This document shows, one piece after another, positions 28,010 to 37,400 of a stretch of 64,000 bases of DNA. Under the pieces are notes generated by a model that saw only the letters and a program-made list of their open reading frames with translations, ran no database searches and was not told the DNA's origin. Origin of the DNA: DATJFQ01 sp035495555 (GTDB lineage Bacteria > Acidobacteriota > Vicinamibacteria > Vicinamibacterales > 2-12-FULL-66-21); the NCBI GenBank assembly GCA_035495555.1, contig DATJFQ010000024.1:13858-77857 (forward strand), written 5' to 3'. How positions within the stretch are numbered: the first letter of the stretch is position 1; each line of letters begins with the position of its first letter. The position numbers were made by a program, and so were the translations under genes.

Positions 28010-28732
28010 CGCGTCGAGCGGGACGTTCAGTTCGACGGTCGACACCCGCAAGTCAGCAACGACCTGCCCGTTGAGCGCCTGCTTCAACGAGAACGGCATC
28101 TTGACCCCGTCGACGTCGCGATAATCGGACATCGAAACCGATAGCGACCCGCGGACGCCGTTCTGCATGATCGCAGCATCCACGCGGAACTCGAGGTACG
28201 AGTCGGTGTCGAGGTAATAGTCCCGTGTCGCGCCGTCGCTCGTCGTGACCTTCAGATGGTAGGCGGGCCGGCCGCCGATATCTTCCTTCCCCGCAAACGA
28301 GACCTTCACGCCCTTCGCCTGGTAATCGAGCAGCGGGCTGTCGAATTCCGCGTCGCGTTTCATCGACGCCGTCTGCGGCGCTGGCATCTGAATCGGCTGC
28401 TCGCCGACTGCCGGGTTGAGCAGCCACGCGTTCGTGCCGTCGAACGCCTGCACGATCTTCTGTCCGTTGAGCGTGATTTCCTGGCGTCGGAGATTGGGAC
28501 GCTTCAACTCGATGACCATCGGCGTGATCGTGCCCTGCACCGTCGCCGCCGCGGTGATGCGGACGGTGTTGACCGCCTTGAGCTTCTCCGCTCCGCCTTT
28601 AGCGGCGATGTTCTTCGACACGATCTCGTCGGCGGTGAGCGTGGGATTCGGCGCCTGCGCCAGAACGGCAGACGAATACCCAACCCAGACGGTGAGTGCA
28701 GCCGAGATGAGCGAAAGGGGGACGCGCCGCAT
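27980..28732 (-). CDS. LolA-like exported lipoprotein-carrier family protein
   Basis: About 250 residues with a signal peptide (LSLISAALTVWVGYSSAVLAQ). The mature part starts TADEIVSKNIAAKGGAEKLK, then alternates short beta strands such as RITAAATVQG, VIELKRPNLRRQEITLNGQK, VQAFDGTNAWLL and DYYLDTDSYLEFRVDAAI. This is the layout of the LolA/LolB/outer-membrane lipoprotein-sorting fold used by many acidobacterial periplasmic proteins. Binding of a lipid or lipoprotein is a family guess. The N terminus is taken at MRRVPLSL, which has GAGGCC upstream; the open frame extends six residues further. Confidence 0.8.
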   Translation of the reverse strand: MRRVPLSLISAALTVWVGYSSAVLAQAPNPTLTADEIVSKNIAAKGGAEKLKAVNTVRITAAATVQGTITPMVIELKRPNLRRQEITLNGQKIVQAFDGTNAWLLNPAVGEQPIQMPAPQTASMKRDAEFDSPLLDYQAKGVKVSFAGKEDIGGRPAYHLKVTTSDGATRDYYLDTDSYLEFRVDAAIMQNGVRGSLSVSMSDYRDVDGVKMPFSLKQALNGQVVADLRVSTVELNVPLDASEFRLGNGK

Positions 28733-28809
28733 CGGGCCTCCTGAGGTCATCCAGTGTAACGTGCCGATGCGGAAAGAGTGGAAGCGGCCGGCGAACCGGC
28801 CGCCGTCTT

Positions 28810-29061
28810 TCAGACTCGCCGCCTCGCGACCAGTCTATAGATGACGAGCAGGACGATCGCGCCGACGATGGACATGAGCCAGCCGGCCGACTGGTTGGGG
28901 CCGTAGAAACCCATTGCGCGGCCGATGAACCCGCCAAGCAGCGCGCCCGCGATACCGAGCAGGATCGTGATAATGAACCCGCCAGGATCACGACCCGGCA
29001 TCAACAACTTCGCGATGATGCCGACGACCAAGCCGAACAGAATCCACGCCAAGATACCCAT
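28810..29061 (-). CDS. GlsB/YeaQ/YmgE-family small membrane protein
   Basis: An 83-residue protein with three hydrophobic helices: ILAWILFGLVVGIIAKLLMPG, then PGGFIITILLGIAGALLGG and SIVGAIVLLVIYRLV. The GRDPGG link after helix one and the GIAGALLGGFIG motif are diagnostic of the transglycosylase-associated/GlsB stress-response family. Function is unknown; expression is often stress-linked in other bacteria. GGAGGC is seven bases ahead of the ATG. Flanking genes on the same strand are spaced by more than 70 bases. Confidence 0.88.
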   Translation of the reverse strand: MGILAWILFGLVVGIIAKLLMPGRDPGGFIITILLGIAGALLGGFIGRAMGFYGPNQSAGWLMSIVGAIVLLVIYRLVARRRV

Positions 29062-29204
29062 CGAGCCTCCTTGCCCGACGGAAGCGTTGCAATCTGCTCA
29101 CCAGCACGGACGGTCAGCTCGGCTGCAGGCGTATGGCGGGCTGCCACCGACAACGGATCTCAGACGTCGCGCCTCCGCCTTATGGCGACCCGAAGCGCGG
29201 AGGA

Positions 29205-29924
29205 CTAGTGCCGGCCCGCCGGCTGTTCTGATCGTGCGGACCGGCGGCCGCGCGCGCGCCGGACATGACGCGGCTCGGTTTCCGCGCGGCGCACCGCAGA
29301 TTCCACCGGCGCTGCAGCCTGGGCCGGAATCGCTCGCGGTTGCGCCATTTCCGGTGCCGGCTGCGCCTGCGCCAGCAGCGCCATCATCGGCGTCGTGCCC
29401 GTGAGCAGGAGGCCCAATGCGTGATACGCCGCGATGGCAATCACCGGCCAGAGCAGGCGAGAACCGGCAGCGGCAAAGCCAAACCCGATTGCGCCGGCCA
29501 CGAGCAGATCGAGTGCGACCGCCTGGATCCGCGGTCCCACCCCCGGCGCAGGCGCGCGAACGGAAGAGACCGTGCCGGCCGTCGGACGAGGGGCGGCCGG
29601 CTGAGCGTCGGATTGCCGGCGTTCTGGCGGTTCTGCGGCTTTGGGCGGCGAGCCGCCGGCCGGTGCCGGTTCGGCGGGCTCGGACGGATGCTCTTCCTCT
29701 ACGCGCCGGACGGCGAGCTCAGGGTCGAGCCCGATGGCTGACGCGTACGAGCGCACGAAGGCACGGCGAAAAATGCCGCCGGGCCACCGCGACAGGTCGT
29801 CGGCTTCGAGCCCCTGGAGCAGAGGCACCGACACCTTCGTCTCTTCCGAAATTTTCGCGAGGGTCACGCCGCGGCGTTCACGTTCACGTCGCAGCCAGCT
29901 TCCGAGCGTCGTGGGTTCGGACAT
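29205..29924 (-). CDS. Helix-turn-helix protein fused to an RDD-like membrane domain
   Basis: A 239-residue protein. Residues 7-70 form a RodZ/HTH-25 type DNA-binding domain (LRRERERRGVTLAKISEETK, then WPGGIFRRAFVRSYASAIGL). A proline-rich linker of about 55 residues follows, and near 131 starts an RDD-like membrane segment, GPRIQAVALDLLV, with a second helix and the LLLTGTTPM turn. The tail is proline-, alanine- and arginine-rich. A second protein at 40512 has the same order and near-identical HTH motifs. Role unknown; membrane-bound regulation or cell-shape control is inferred from RodZ. Confidence 0.75.
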   Translation of the reverse strand: MSEPTTLGSWLRRERERRGVTLAKISEETKVSVPLLQGLEADDLSRWPGGIFRRAFVRSYASAIGLDPELAVRRVEEEHPSEPAEPAPAGGSPPKAAEPPERRQSDAQPAAPRPTAGTVSSVRAPAPGVGPRIQAVALDLLVAGAIGFGFAAAGSRLLWPVIAIAAYHALGLLLTGTTPMMALLAQAQPAPEMAQPRAIPAQAAAPVESAVRRAETEPRHVRRARGRRSARSEQPAGRH

Positions 29925-30010
29925 CAGCTCCGGGGAACCAGAGGCACGTTCACAGGGATTGGCTGAGTATGCGACGTCTGGGGATCTGAGGCAAGCTCAA
30001 CTTCGTGCCT

Positions 30011-30059
30011 GGTGCTCGGTGCGGGGCGCTCGGTGCGGGGTGCTTGGTGCTCGGTGCGG
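30011..30059. repeat. Heptamer tandem array, GGTGCTC/GGTGCGG units
   Basis: Seven consecutive units: GGTGCTC and GGTGCGG alternate with variants GGCGCTC and GGTGCTT. It ends two bases before the stop codon of the small membrane-protein gene that follows on the minus strand. Confidence 0.92.
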
Positions 30060-30061
30060 CT

Positions 30062-30463
30062 TCAGTGCTGTCGTACGTCGCAGAACGCGCGCGTGCCGAT
30101 TCGGACCGCGCTCAGTAGCAGCCAGACGATCAGCGGCGCGACGACGGTGGTGGCGACTCCCAGTTGCGCGGCCAGCGATGCGGTGAGCGCCGTGACGGCC
30201 AGTGCTGCACCGCGCGAGCACAGGTCGTCCCATTCCGCTCGCAGGTCGGCATAGCGGGCAGACTCGGTGCACACGAAGTCGGTGAACTCGGTCAGGACGA
30301 GGCTCCAGATGCCGGCGCCCGCGGCTGCCGCCGCTGCATGACCGGCAAGCGCCGCACCCACCATGTCCCACGATGCGTCGGGCCCGAGCCGGCGCACGAC
30401 CGCTTCGCTCGAGGGATCCAGCAGCGCAGCGACGGCGTCTTCGCTGAATGGCAGCGCAGGCAT
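30062..30463 (-). CDS. Small hypothetical membrane protein
   Basis: A 133-residue protein of no recognised family. Two hydrophobic stretches are seen: MVGAALAGHAAAAAAGAGIW and, near the C terminus, VATTVVAPLIVWLLLSAVRI. An acidic N terminus (SEDAVAALLDPSSEAV) precedes them. The coding quality looks fair, with normal G/C third positions, but no homology-like motif was found. A heptamer array lies directly after its stop. It is divergent from the PCMT-like gene with 87 bases between. Confidence 0.5.
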   Translation of the reverse strand: MPALPFSEDAVAALLDPSSEAVVRRLGPDASWDMVGAALAGHAAAAAAGAGIWSLVLTEFTDFVCTESARYADLRAEWDDLCSRGAALAVTALTASLAAQLGVATTVVAPLIVWLLLSAVRIGTRAFCDVRQH

Positions 30464-30550
30464 GTATGTGTTCTACGCTCCGCGGCTGACGCAGGTTCGC
30501 GGTGATAATTGCGCCACCGCCAACGACACGATGGAGCTCGGATTCGTCCT

Positions 30551-31408
30551 ATGGATCAAGACACCTACCGGCGTTTCTATGCGGAAGAACTGCAGGCCGT
30601 CTGCCGGCTGCGGTCGCACACGCTCGTCGATGCCTTCGCGAACGTCCCTCGGGAACGCTTTCTTGGCCCCGGACCGTGGCAGATCCGGACGATGGACCTG
30701 ATGAACCCGGGCGCGGGCGGCTACTACGCGACCGAAGACGACGACCCCCGGCGGATTTATCACAACATCGCGGTCGCGATTGACGCTTCGCGCGACCTGA
30801 ACAACGGCCACCCCGGCACGCTCGCCACCTGGATCGACTCCCTCCGCATACGTCCGGGCGACCGCGTCGTCCACATCGGCGCGGGAACCGGATACTACAC
30901 GGCCATCCTCGCGGAGACGTGCGGAGCGTCGGGAAGCGTGCTCGGGTTCGAGGCGGACGCGCGACTCGCGGAACGTGCCGCGGAGAACCTCCGCCCGTGG
31001 ACGAACGTGCTGGTCTCACATGGGGACGGGACCGAGCTGGCCGGCCCCGCAGACGTGATCTTCGTCAACGCGGGCGTCACGTATGCGCATGGCGCCTGGT
31101 TGGAGGGACTCGCGGAAGCCGGCGGCCGCCTGCTGCTGCCTGTCACGGCGGCGTTCGGGCACGTCGGCAAGGGTTTCGTCGCGCAGATCGAGCGGACAGG
31201 CGACCGTTTCAGCGCACGCGGCAGCTCGCTGGTGATGATCTACAACTGCACCGTCGCGCGCGACGAGTCGCTGGCAGCGTCGATCGGCAAAGCCCTGATG
31301 AGCGGCGGAGTGATGAAGCTGCGATCGCTCAGGCGCGATCCGCACGACGAAGATCCGACGTGCGTGATCCACCGGCAGGGAGCGTGTCTATCGGCAGCCG
31401 AGGCGTGA
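30551..31408 (+). CDS. S-adenosylmethionine-dependent methyltransferase, PCMT-like
   Basis: A 285-residue soluble protein. Residues 105-120, VVHIGAGTGYYTAIL, are the SAM-binding motif I, and VLGFEADARLAERAAENL is motif post-I. The N-terminal NVPRERFLG and the following GYYATEDDDPRRIYHNIAVAI match the entry of protein-L-isoaspartate O-methyltransferases (usually VPRHxFVP and QPxxVAxM); here the second is changed, so the substrate may differ. Length is about 70 residues more than Pcm. Motif IV is PADVIFVNAGV. Isoaspartyl repair is possible, not sure. Confidence 0.78.
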   Translation: MDQDTYRRFYAEELQAVCRLRSHTLVDAFANVPRERFLGPGPWQIRTMDLMNPGAGGYYATEDDDPRRIYHNIAVAIDASRDLNNGHPGTLATWIDSLRIRPGDRVVHIGAGTGYYTAILAETCGASGSVLGFEADARLAERAAENLRPWTNVLVSHGDGTELAGPADVIFVNAGVTYAHGAWLEGLAEAGGRLLLPVTAAFGHVGKGFVAQIERTGDRFSARGSSLVMIYNCTVARDESLAASIGKALMSGGVMKLRSLRRDPHDEDPTCVIHRQGACLSAAEA

Positions 31409-31437
31409 GAGTGGCAGTTATCGTCTCGAGCAGTTGT

Positions 31438-31465
31438 GTAGTTGGTAGTTGGTAGTTGGTAGTTG
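31438..31465. repeat. Heptamer array, GTAGTTG units
   Basis: Four exact GTAGTTG units, then units of eight bases (CGTAGTTG, CGTAGCTC) to about 31490. It lies between the convergent PCMT-like and ogt genes. The same unit recurs at 42331-42365. Confidence 0.88.
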
Positions 31466-31503
31466 CGTAGTTGCGTAGCTCGCAGTTGCGGCGCGCCCCC
31501 GCG

Positions 31504-32010
31504 TCAGAACAAGCGCCGGTCCACCACCCCTTCATGAGACAGCAGCCACTGCTTGCGCTCGAGGCCGCCGCCGTACCCGGTCAGGGTGCCGTCCGACCCG
31601 ATCACGCGGTGGCATGGCACGACAATCGCGACTGGATTAGCACCGTTCGCGGCGCCGACGGCGCGAACCGCGGTGCGCTGCCCGATGCGTGTGGCCAGCG
31701 TCGCGTATGACACGGTCGACCCCGCAGGGATGCGCCGCAGGGCGTTCCAGACGTCCTTCTGAAACGGCGTTCCATTCAGTTCGACGGCCACATCGTCGAT
31801 GGCGTGAATATCGCCAGCGAAGTAACGCGCGAGTGCGGCTGCCGCAGCCGGGACCGGCCGGCGCTCGCGCGGTTCGCGCCGATACCATCGATCGAACATC
31901 GTGAGCACGTCGTCGTCCAGGGACCCGAAGTGCAGGAGACACAGCCGGCCGGCGCGCTCCGCAATCGTGAGCGGACCGATCGGCGACGCGATCTCATCGA
32001 ACCGGATCAT
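31504..32010 (-). CDS. ogt: Methylated-DNA--protein-cysteine methyltransferase
   Basis: A 168-residue suicide DNA-repair protein that takes methyl groups from O6-methylguanine. The active-site motif is VVPCHRVIG with Cys133, preceded by the wing GTPFQKDVWNALRRIPAGS and followed by GYGGGLERKQWLL. The N-terminal domain is short and lacks the Zn-binding Ada part. The ATG at 32010 lies two bases after the pbpC stop, so the two are probably cotranscribed. A longer open frame upstream falls inside pbpC and is rejected. Confidence 0.93.
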   Translation of the reverse strand: MIRFDEIASPIGPLTIAERAGRLCLLHFGSLDDDVLTMFDRWYRREPRERRPVPAAAAALARYFAGDIHAIDDVAVELNGTPFQKDVWNALRRIPAGSTVSYATLATRIGQRTAVRAVGAANGANPVAIVVPCHRVIGSDGTLTGYGGGLERKQWLLSHEGVVDRRLF

Positions 32011-32012
32011 CG

Positions 32013-34469
32013 TTACTTCACCAGGACAGATGCTTGCGCGGATCGTCCGTCGGCGTCCCGCACTTCGATCGCATGCGCGCCGACGACCAGCGGCCATGAG
32101 AGTGCCCGCTCCGACGAACTCGTGCCGAGGCGCTGTCCATCGATATACCACGTCAGCGTGGTCGGTCGCACCGCGACCGCGCGAAGCGGCAGAGCCTGGA
32201 AGTCGCGCCGCAGCGTCGGATCGACACTGTACGTCGCGCCCGACGCCGGACTGACGACCTTCAGCACCGGCCCGTGCGACTGAACGTACGCAGCGCGTTC
32301 TGCCCGACGGCCGGACTGAAGTGGCGTGCTCGATTCCGCCGGGCCGCGCAACTGAAGATGCGCGCTATGTTCCCCACGCGCCTGCGCCTGCCACGCGCGG
32401 AACTCTGGCGGGTAGATGGTCAGCAGCCCCTCGTCGCTTCGATGGTGCCATGAGCACGGAAGCGCGACATCGCTCGTCCGCACCCACTCCTGCCGCTGAT
32501 TCGGGCATGCATCGGTTGCGCGCATTCCCGACAGCGCACAAATCGAGGCGCGCTGCACGCCCTCGGGTATCGGCACGATCGGCTCGCCTTCCCGTGCATC
32601 CCCTCCGGTCCGCTGGACGGCGGCGAGCATGACGGCGTGGAACAGCGGCCCGGCTCCAGTGACACCGGAGGAATCGCGGAGCGGCGTTCGATCGAAGTTG
32701 CCGACCCATACGCCAACCGTCACGTCCCGCGTGTACCCGATCGTCCAGTTGTCGTGATACGCCTGCGATGTGCCGGTTTTCACGGCGACCGGAAATGGAA
32801 ATTCCAGATTGCCCCCGCGGCCGAAGATGAATGCGCGCGCCTCGGGGTCGCTCAAAACGTCCGTCACCAGAAAGGCTGTTACGGGACTGACCATCGTGCG
32901 TGACGGCCGAGGCGATGAGGTGGCAACGGCGGTCGGAGAAACGTATACCCCACCGCGCGCGAACGCGGCGTACGCCGCGACGAGTTCGTCGAGCCTGACC
33001 TCGGCGTTGCCCAGCGTCAGGCCGAGGCCGTAATACGCGGCGTTCTTGTCGAACGTCGAAATGCCGGCGCGGGTCAGAAACCGCAGCAGGGTGCTGACGC
33101 CGACGTCTGACGCGAGCGCCACCGCCGGCACGTTTTCGGAGCCGGCGAGCGCGCTCCTCGCGAGGAGCGGTCCGCGGTACTTCCCGTCATAGTTGCGCGG
33201 CGTATAGAGAATCCCGGTCTCCGCCGTCGGAAATGACGATGGGATGTCGGGCAGCATCGTCGCGGGCCCGCGTCCCTGCTCGAAGGCGAGCGCATAGGTG
33301 AACGGCTTCAACGCCGATCCCGGCTGCCGCGGCACACGCGGACCGTTGATGGTGCCGCCGTGGGCCGCATCGAAATAGTCGCCGGACCCCTCCCACGCCA
33401 GCCATTCCGACGTCCGATTGTCGAGCACGACGACGGCGACGTTGTGAGCGCCGTGGGCATCGAGCGCATCGCGCTGGGACGAAATGATTCCTTCGATGTC
33501 GCGCTGCAGGTCGAGGTCGATGGTCGTCTGGATGCGGGGCGGCCGCGGCGCGGGCACGTCGGCGAGGACCATCTCCGCGAAATGCGGCGCGAGAAAGGGC
33601 GCGTGGCTCCGCTCGAGCGAGAGCCGCTCGCTGAGGGCCGCCGTCAACTGCTCCGGCGTCAGGGCGCCAGCCGCCCGCATGCGGCGGAGGACGTCGTGCT
33701 GGCGCGACGTCGCCGCACGGCTGCTCTTCCACGGATTGAACGCGGAGGGTCGCTGCGGGAGGCCCGCAAGGAATGCGGCCTGAGCCGGCGTCAGCATCGA
33801 GGGGGGCACGCCGAAGTACAGCAGGCTCGCCCGCGCCGCGCCGCTGACCTGGTTGCCGTAGGACGCCAGGTTGAGATACATGGCGAGCATTTCCGGCTTG
33901 GAATACCGGTGCTCGAGCCGGAGGGCGAGAAGGATTTCGCGGGCCTTCCAGGCGATGCTGTGACGTGCCGCAGGCCCGCGTCGCTGGAGCAGCAATTTCG
34001 CGACCTGCTGACTGATCGTCGAACCGCCTTCGACGATCCGGCGCTCTTCGATGTCGTGCCAGAGCGCGCGCGCCCAGCCGAGCGGATCGACGCCTGGATG
34101 GGACCAGAAGCGGCGATCCTCCGCCGCAACCGTGGCAGCAACGAGCGTCGCGGGCAGCGCCGCGGGATCGATCTGCTGCAGCCGCGCTCCGTTTGCGGAC
34201 AGCGCTTCGTACAACGGGCGCCCGTCCCGGTCGACGATGATCGTCGAAGGCGCGGCCGCGTCCTTCAACAAATCCGCCGGAACCGGGCCGCAGCGGATCC
34301 AAATCCCCAGGACACCCGCGAGCCCTGCGGCCGCCGCGCCCCGCCAGAGATGCCACCACAAAAAAAGGGGACAACCGCCATTTCTTTGCAAAAAAGGGGA
34401 CAGCCAGGTAGGGGGCCCGGCTGTCCCCTTTTTTTGCGAAAAATGGCGGTCGTCCCCTTTTTTCGTCAC
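32013..34469 (-). CDS. pbpC: Penicillin-binding protein 1C, with repeat-encoded N terminus
   Basis: About 818 residues if it starts at GTG 34469. That start overlaps the alpha-2-macroglobulin stop by four bases (GTGA) and has GAGGT six bases upstream, arguing for translational coupling. A membrane helix (AAAAGLAGVLGIW) follows near residue 50. The glycosyltransferase domain has AAEDRRFWSHPGVDPLG and EGGSTISQQVAKLLL; the transpeptidase domain has SALK, SEN and KTGTS; a PBP1C C-terminal domain ends the chain. Residues about 3-37 come from palindromic element copy 2, in frame and without a stop. An alternative start, TTG 34361 just after the element, has no good ribosome site. Confidence 0.88.
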   Translation of the reverse strand: MTKKGDDRHFSQKKGTAGPPTWLSPFLQRNGGCPLFLWWHLWRGAAAAGLAGVLGIWIRCGPVPADLLKDAAAPSTIIVDRDGRPLYEALSANGARLQQIDPAALPATLVAATVAAEDRRFWSHPGVDPLGWARALWHDIEERRIVEGGSTISQQVAKLLLQRRGPAARHSIAWKAREILLALRLEHRYSKPEMLAMYLNLASYGNQVSGAARASLLYFGVPPSMLTPAQAAFLAGLPQRPSAFNPWKSSRAATSRQHDVLRRMRAAGALTPEQLTAALSERLSLERSHAPFLAPHFAEMVLADVPAPRPPRIQTTIDLDLQRDIEGIISSQRDALDAHGAHNVAVVVLDNRTSEWLAWEGSGDYFDAAHGGTINGPRVPRQPGSALKPFTYALAFEQGRGPATMLPDIPSSFPTAETGILYTPRNYDGKYRGPLLARSALAGSENVPAVALASDVGVSTLLRFLTRAGISTFDKNAAYYGLGLTLGNAEVRLDELVAAYAAFARGGVYVSPTAVATSSPRPSRTMVSPVTAFLVTDVLSDPEARAFIFGRGGNLEFPFPVAVKTGTSQAYHDNWTIGYTRDVTVGVWVGNFDRTPLRDSSGVTGAGPLFHAVMLAAVQRTGGDAREGEPIVPIPEGVQRASICALSGMRATDACPNQRQEWVRTSDVALPCSWHHRSDEGLLTIYPPEFRAWQAQARGEHSAHLQLRGPAESSTPLQSGRRAERAAYVQSHGPVLKVVSPASGATYSVDPTLRRDFQALPLRAVAVRPTTLTWYIDGQRLGTSSSERALSWPLVVGAHAIEVRDADGRSAQASVLVK
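34360..34463. repeat. Palindromic element, copy 2, inside the 5' end of pbpC
   Basis: A 104-base imperfect inverted repeat, related to copy 1 at 17853. It runs from seven A plus GGGGACAACCGCCATTT to GGCGGTCGTCCCC plus six T, with inner arms GGGGACAGCC and GGCTGTCCCC. On the minus strand, the pbpC sense strand, it would form a hairpin followed by seven U, a terminator form. Copy 1 lies between genes; this copy is inside an operon, three bases past the alpha-2-macroglobulin stop. Confidence 0.9.
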
Positions 34470-37400
34470 TGGCGGACCTCGATCACCGCGGTCGCGGTGC
34501 GGCCGAACACCTCGGGCTCGTACATCTCTTCGGCGCGGGCCGGCGCCGTCCGGAACGTTCCCGCAGTTGTGGCCCGGACGATATACGAGAAGGTGTGACG
34601 GCCTTCGGACAGTCGCGTCGCGAACAGCTCGACGCGATCGTCGTGGCGTTCGACGCGGTCGAAGCCGCCGCGCTGCCACCACGCGGTCCAGTCGCTGGCG
34701 TCGCCCTGGTCGTCCTGCGACTTCGCGAGGGACGCAGCCGACGAGGCGAACCACGACTCGACGGGCTCGAGGCCGGCTGGCACCGGATCCGTCACCGCGA
34801 CGAACCGGCGTTCCTTCGTGAGCTGCAGCGTGAGCGTGACCCGGATGAGATCTCCGGCGTTGAACCTCGTCGCGGCCGGACGCGAGCCGTTTTCAACGTA
34901 CGGTGCATATGCGCGTTCGAGGCGGATGCCCTGATCCAGTCCGTCCTGGAACAACTGATCGACGGCGTACCGGAACCGCGCCGAGTAGAACAGCGTGCCC
35001 TCTCCGCTCTTTGAGAACGTCAATGACTGTTCGGCACCGGGTGTCCCTTCCGACGCGAGCCGGGCCATCGGCACCTCCGCCGTGACGGCATCGGTAGTCC
35101 GTCCGGCAAAGGTGTGCGTCAACAGGCCCTTGCCACCGAGCGATGCGGTCGCCGTGAAATTCGGGACGACGGCTTCGTACTTGCGGTAATACGCGACGAG
35201 GGCTTCGAGCGCGAGCGCGTTCTCCTGCGTATTGCGCCAGCGTCCTTTTTCCCGCACCTGCAGCAGCCAGGTAACGAACTGCCGGTACCGATCGTCCGGT
35301 TGGCCGCTCTTGACGAGCGAGTTGAGCACGATGGCCGTGGATCGGACATTCGAGTTCCAGAACCAGAGCAGATAGGGATCGCTCAGTTCCTCGACGTGCG
35401 CCGTCGTTGCCTCCGGCAGGATCGAGTTGCCGATGCGGCGCCGCAACTCGGCTTCGCGAACGCCAGACGACTCCCCTTTCGCAAGCAGCGCGTCGTGCAG
35501 ATACGCGAGCGCGAACACCGGCATGCGGTCGCGGTAGCCATACAGGCGCGTGATGTTCGAATCTTCGTTGCGTCCGCCCTCGACGAGGACCTTCACCGCA
35601 AACGCCTGCCACGCCGTGTACATCGGCCACCACCCTTCGTTGGTTGGCGGCGCCTGCGCGAGCGACTCGTGAAGATACCTGTAGGCGCGCTCGCGCATCT
35701 GGGGGTCAACGTCGTATTTCAGATCGGATGCGACCTGGAACACGTGCAGCAGATACGCCGTGAGGTACGGCGACGTCGTGTAGCAGGCGCCGGGCCAGTA
35801 CGCGAATCCGCCACTGGGGCACTGGAATTTCTCGAGTTCCTTGAGCGCCGACTGCGCCGTGGGCCGCAGCTTGGCCGCGTCGATCCCCGGCAGCCTGAAG
35901 GCTCCGCCGAGATCGGCAGCAAGGAGCATCGCCAGCGCGCGCGATCCGCGTTGTTCGGCGCAGCCGTAGGGATATTCGACCAGGTATCTCGCGCCTTCTC
36001 CGAGGTTGACGAGCGCGGTCGACGCGATCTCCACGTGCAGGCCGCCAAGCCCGGGGACAACGCCGCTCGGGATCGTCAGCCGCTCCGATGCGGAGCCGGT
36101 CGACTGTCCGACGGCCGCAACGGTTTCCGGCGACGCCAGCACTTCGACCGGAATCGAATCTTCGAAAGCGTCCGACTCGCCGTTGAGCGACACGGTCACC
36201 TTGACGCGCGCGCGTCCGATCGCACGGCCGGCCGCATCGAACCGCACTTCGACCGATCCGCCCGCAGGGACGTCCACGGTGCGCGGTGCCGTGTCGGAGA
36301 AGATCATCACGTCGGGATCAAGGCTTTCCACCGTGACCTTCGCCGATCCCGCAGATGCAAGCTGACTGGTGACGACGGCGCCAAACGTCGCCTTGTCACC
36401 GACCGCAAGGAACCGCGGGAACGCGGCTTTCAATGTGACCGGTTTGTTGATCCGGATCTCTGCGTCGGCAGACCCGAACCGCGACGCCTTGTCGGCAGCG
36501 ACGGCCATGATCCGGTACGTCGTCAACGACTCGGGCAGCTTCACGGCGACCGACGCGTGGCCGCGCGCGTCTGTCGTCACCGAACCGAGCCAGAACGCCA
36601 GCACGCGGAAGTCACGGCGGATCGTGCCTGCGCCGCTGTCCGCGCCGCCGCCGCCGCCGTCCGTCTCACCCTTCGGCGTCAGCACGCGCCTGGAGATGAT
36701 GCGCTGCCGAGTATCTTCGGTGAGCACCGCCAGCGACTTCTGCACGTAAACCGAATCGAGGACATCCGGCGTCTTGTACGCCGTCAACGAGAGGACGCCG
36801 TAATCCACGGCCCAGAGAGTGACCTCGCTCTGGCTCGGGACGCCCTGAGGGTCCTTCACGTCGACCGTCACGCTCGCGCTGTTCGCTGGCCGGTACTCCT
36901 CTTTGTTGGCATGCACCGCAACCGTCAGCCGCTTGGATACGTCCTCGACGCCAAGCCGTACGTACCCGACGCGGAACGCGGGCTTGCCGGGATCACTCGG
37001 ATCGTCCCTGGCATTGGCAGGCTGCGCCGTCCGCCCTTTGATGAGGACGACCGACACGAAGAGATCCGGAATCGCATCCTCCGTGATGGGCACGTCGACC
37101 GACTGCTGCGTGGACGTCAGTTCGAATTGGCGATGCGTGCGAATACCTTCTCGCTCGACCGTGAGGAGGGCCGTCGCGCGCTCCCACGGCGACTGGATCA
37201 TGATGCGTGCGGTCTCGCCGGGCCGGTATGTTTGCTTTTCCGCGACGAGATCGATTCGGTTGTGATCGTAGCGTTCCCACGCGGTGTAGCCGCTACCGAG
37301 CGAATAGAAGCTTTCGCGCGTCACCGTGTAGCGGCCGTTGTCCGCATCGGCGCGCGCCTCGAGCACGAAGTAGCCGCCGGCGGGCAGCGGGATGTCGATC

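Noticed and set aside
34470..34754. Further N-terminal extension of pbpC into the macroglobulin gene
   Set aside because: It overlaps the end of that gene, and a coupled GTG start with a ribosome site is present at 34469.
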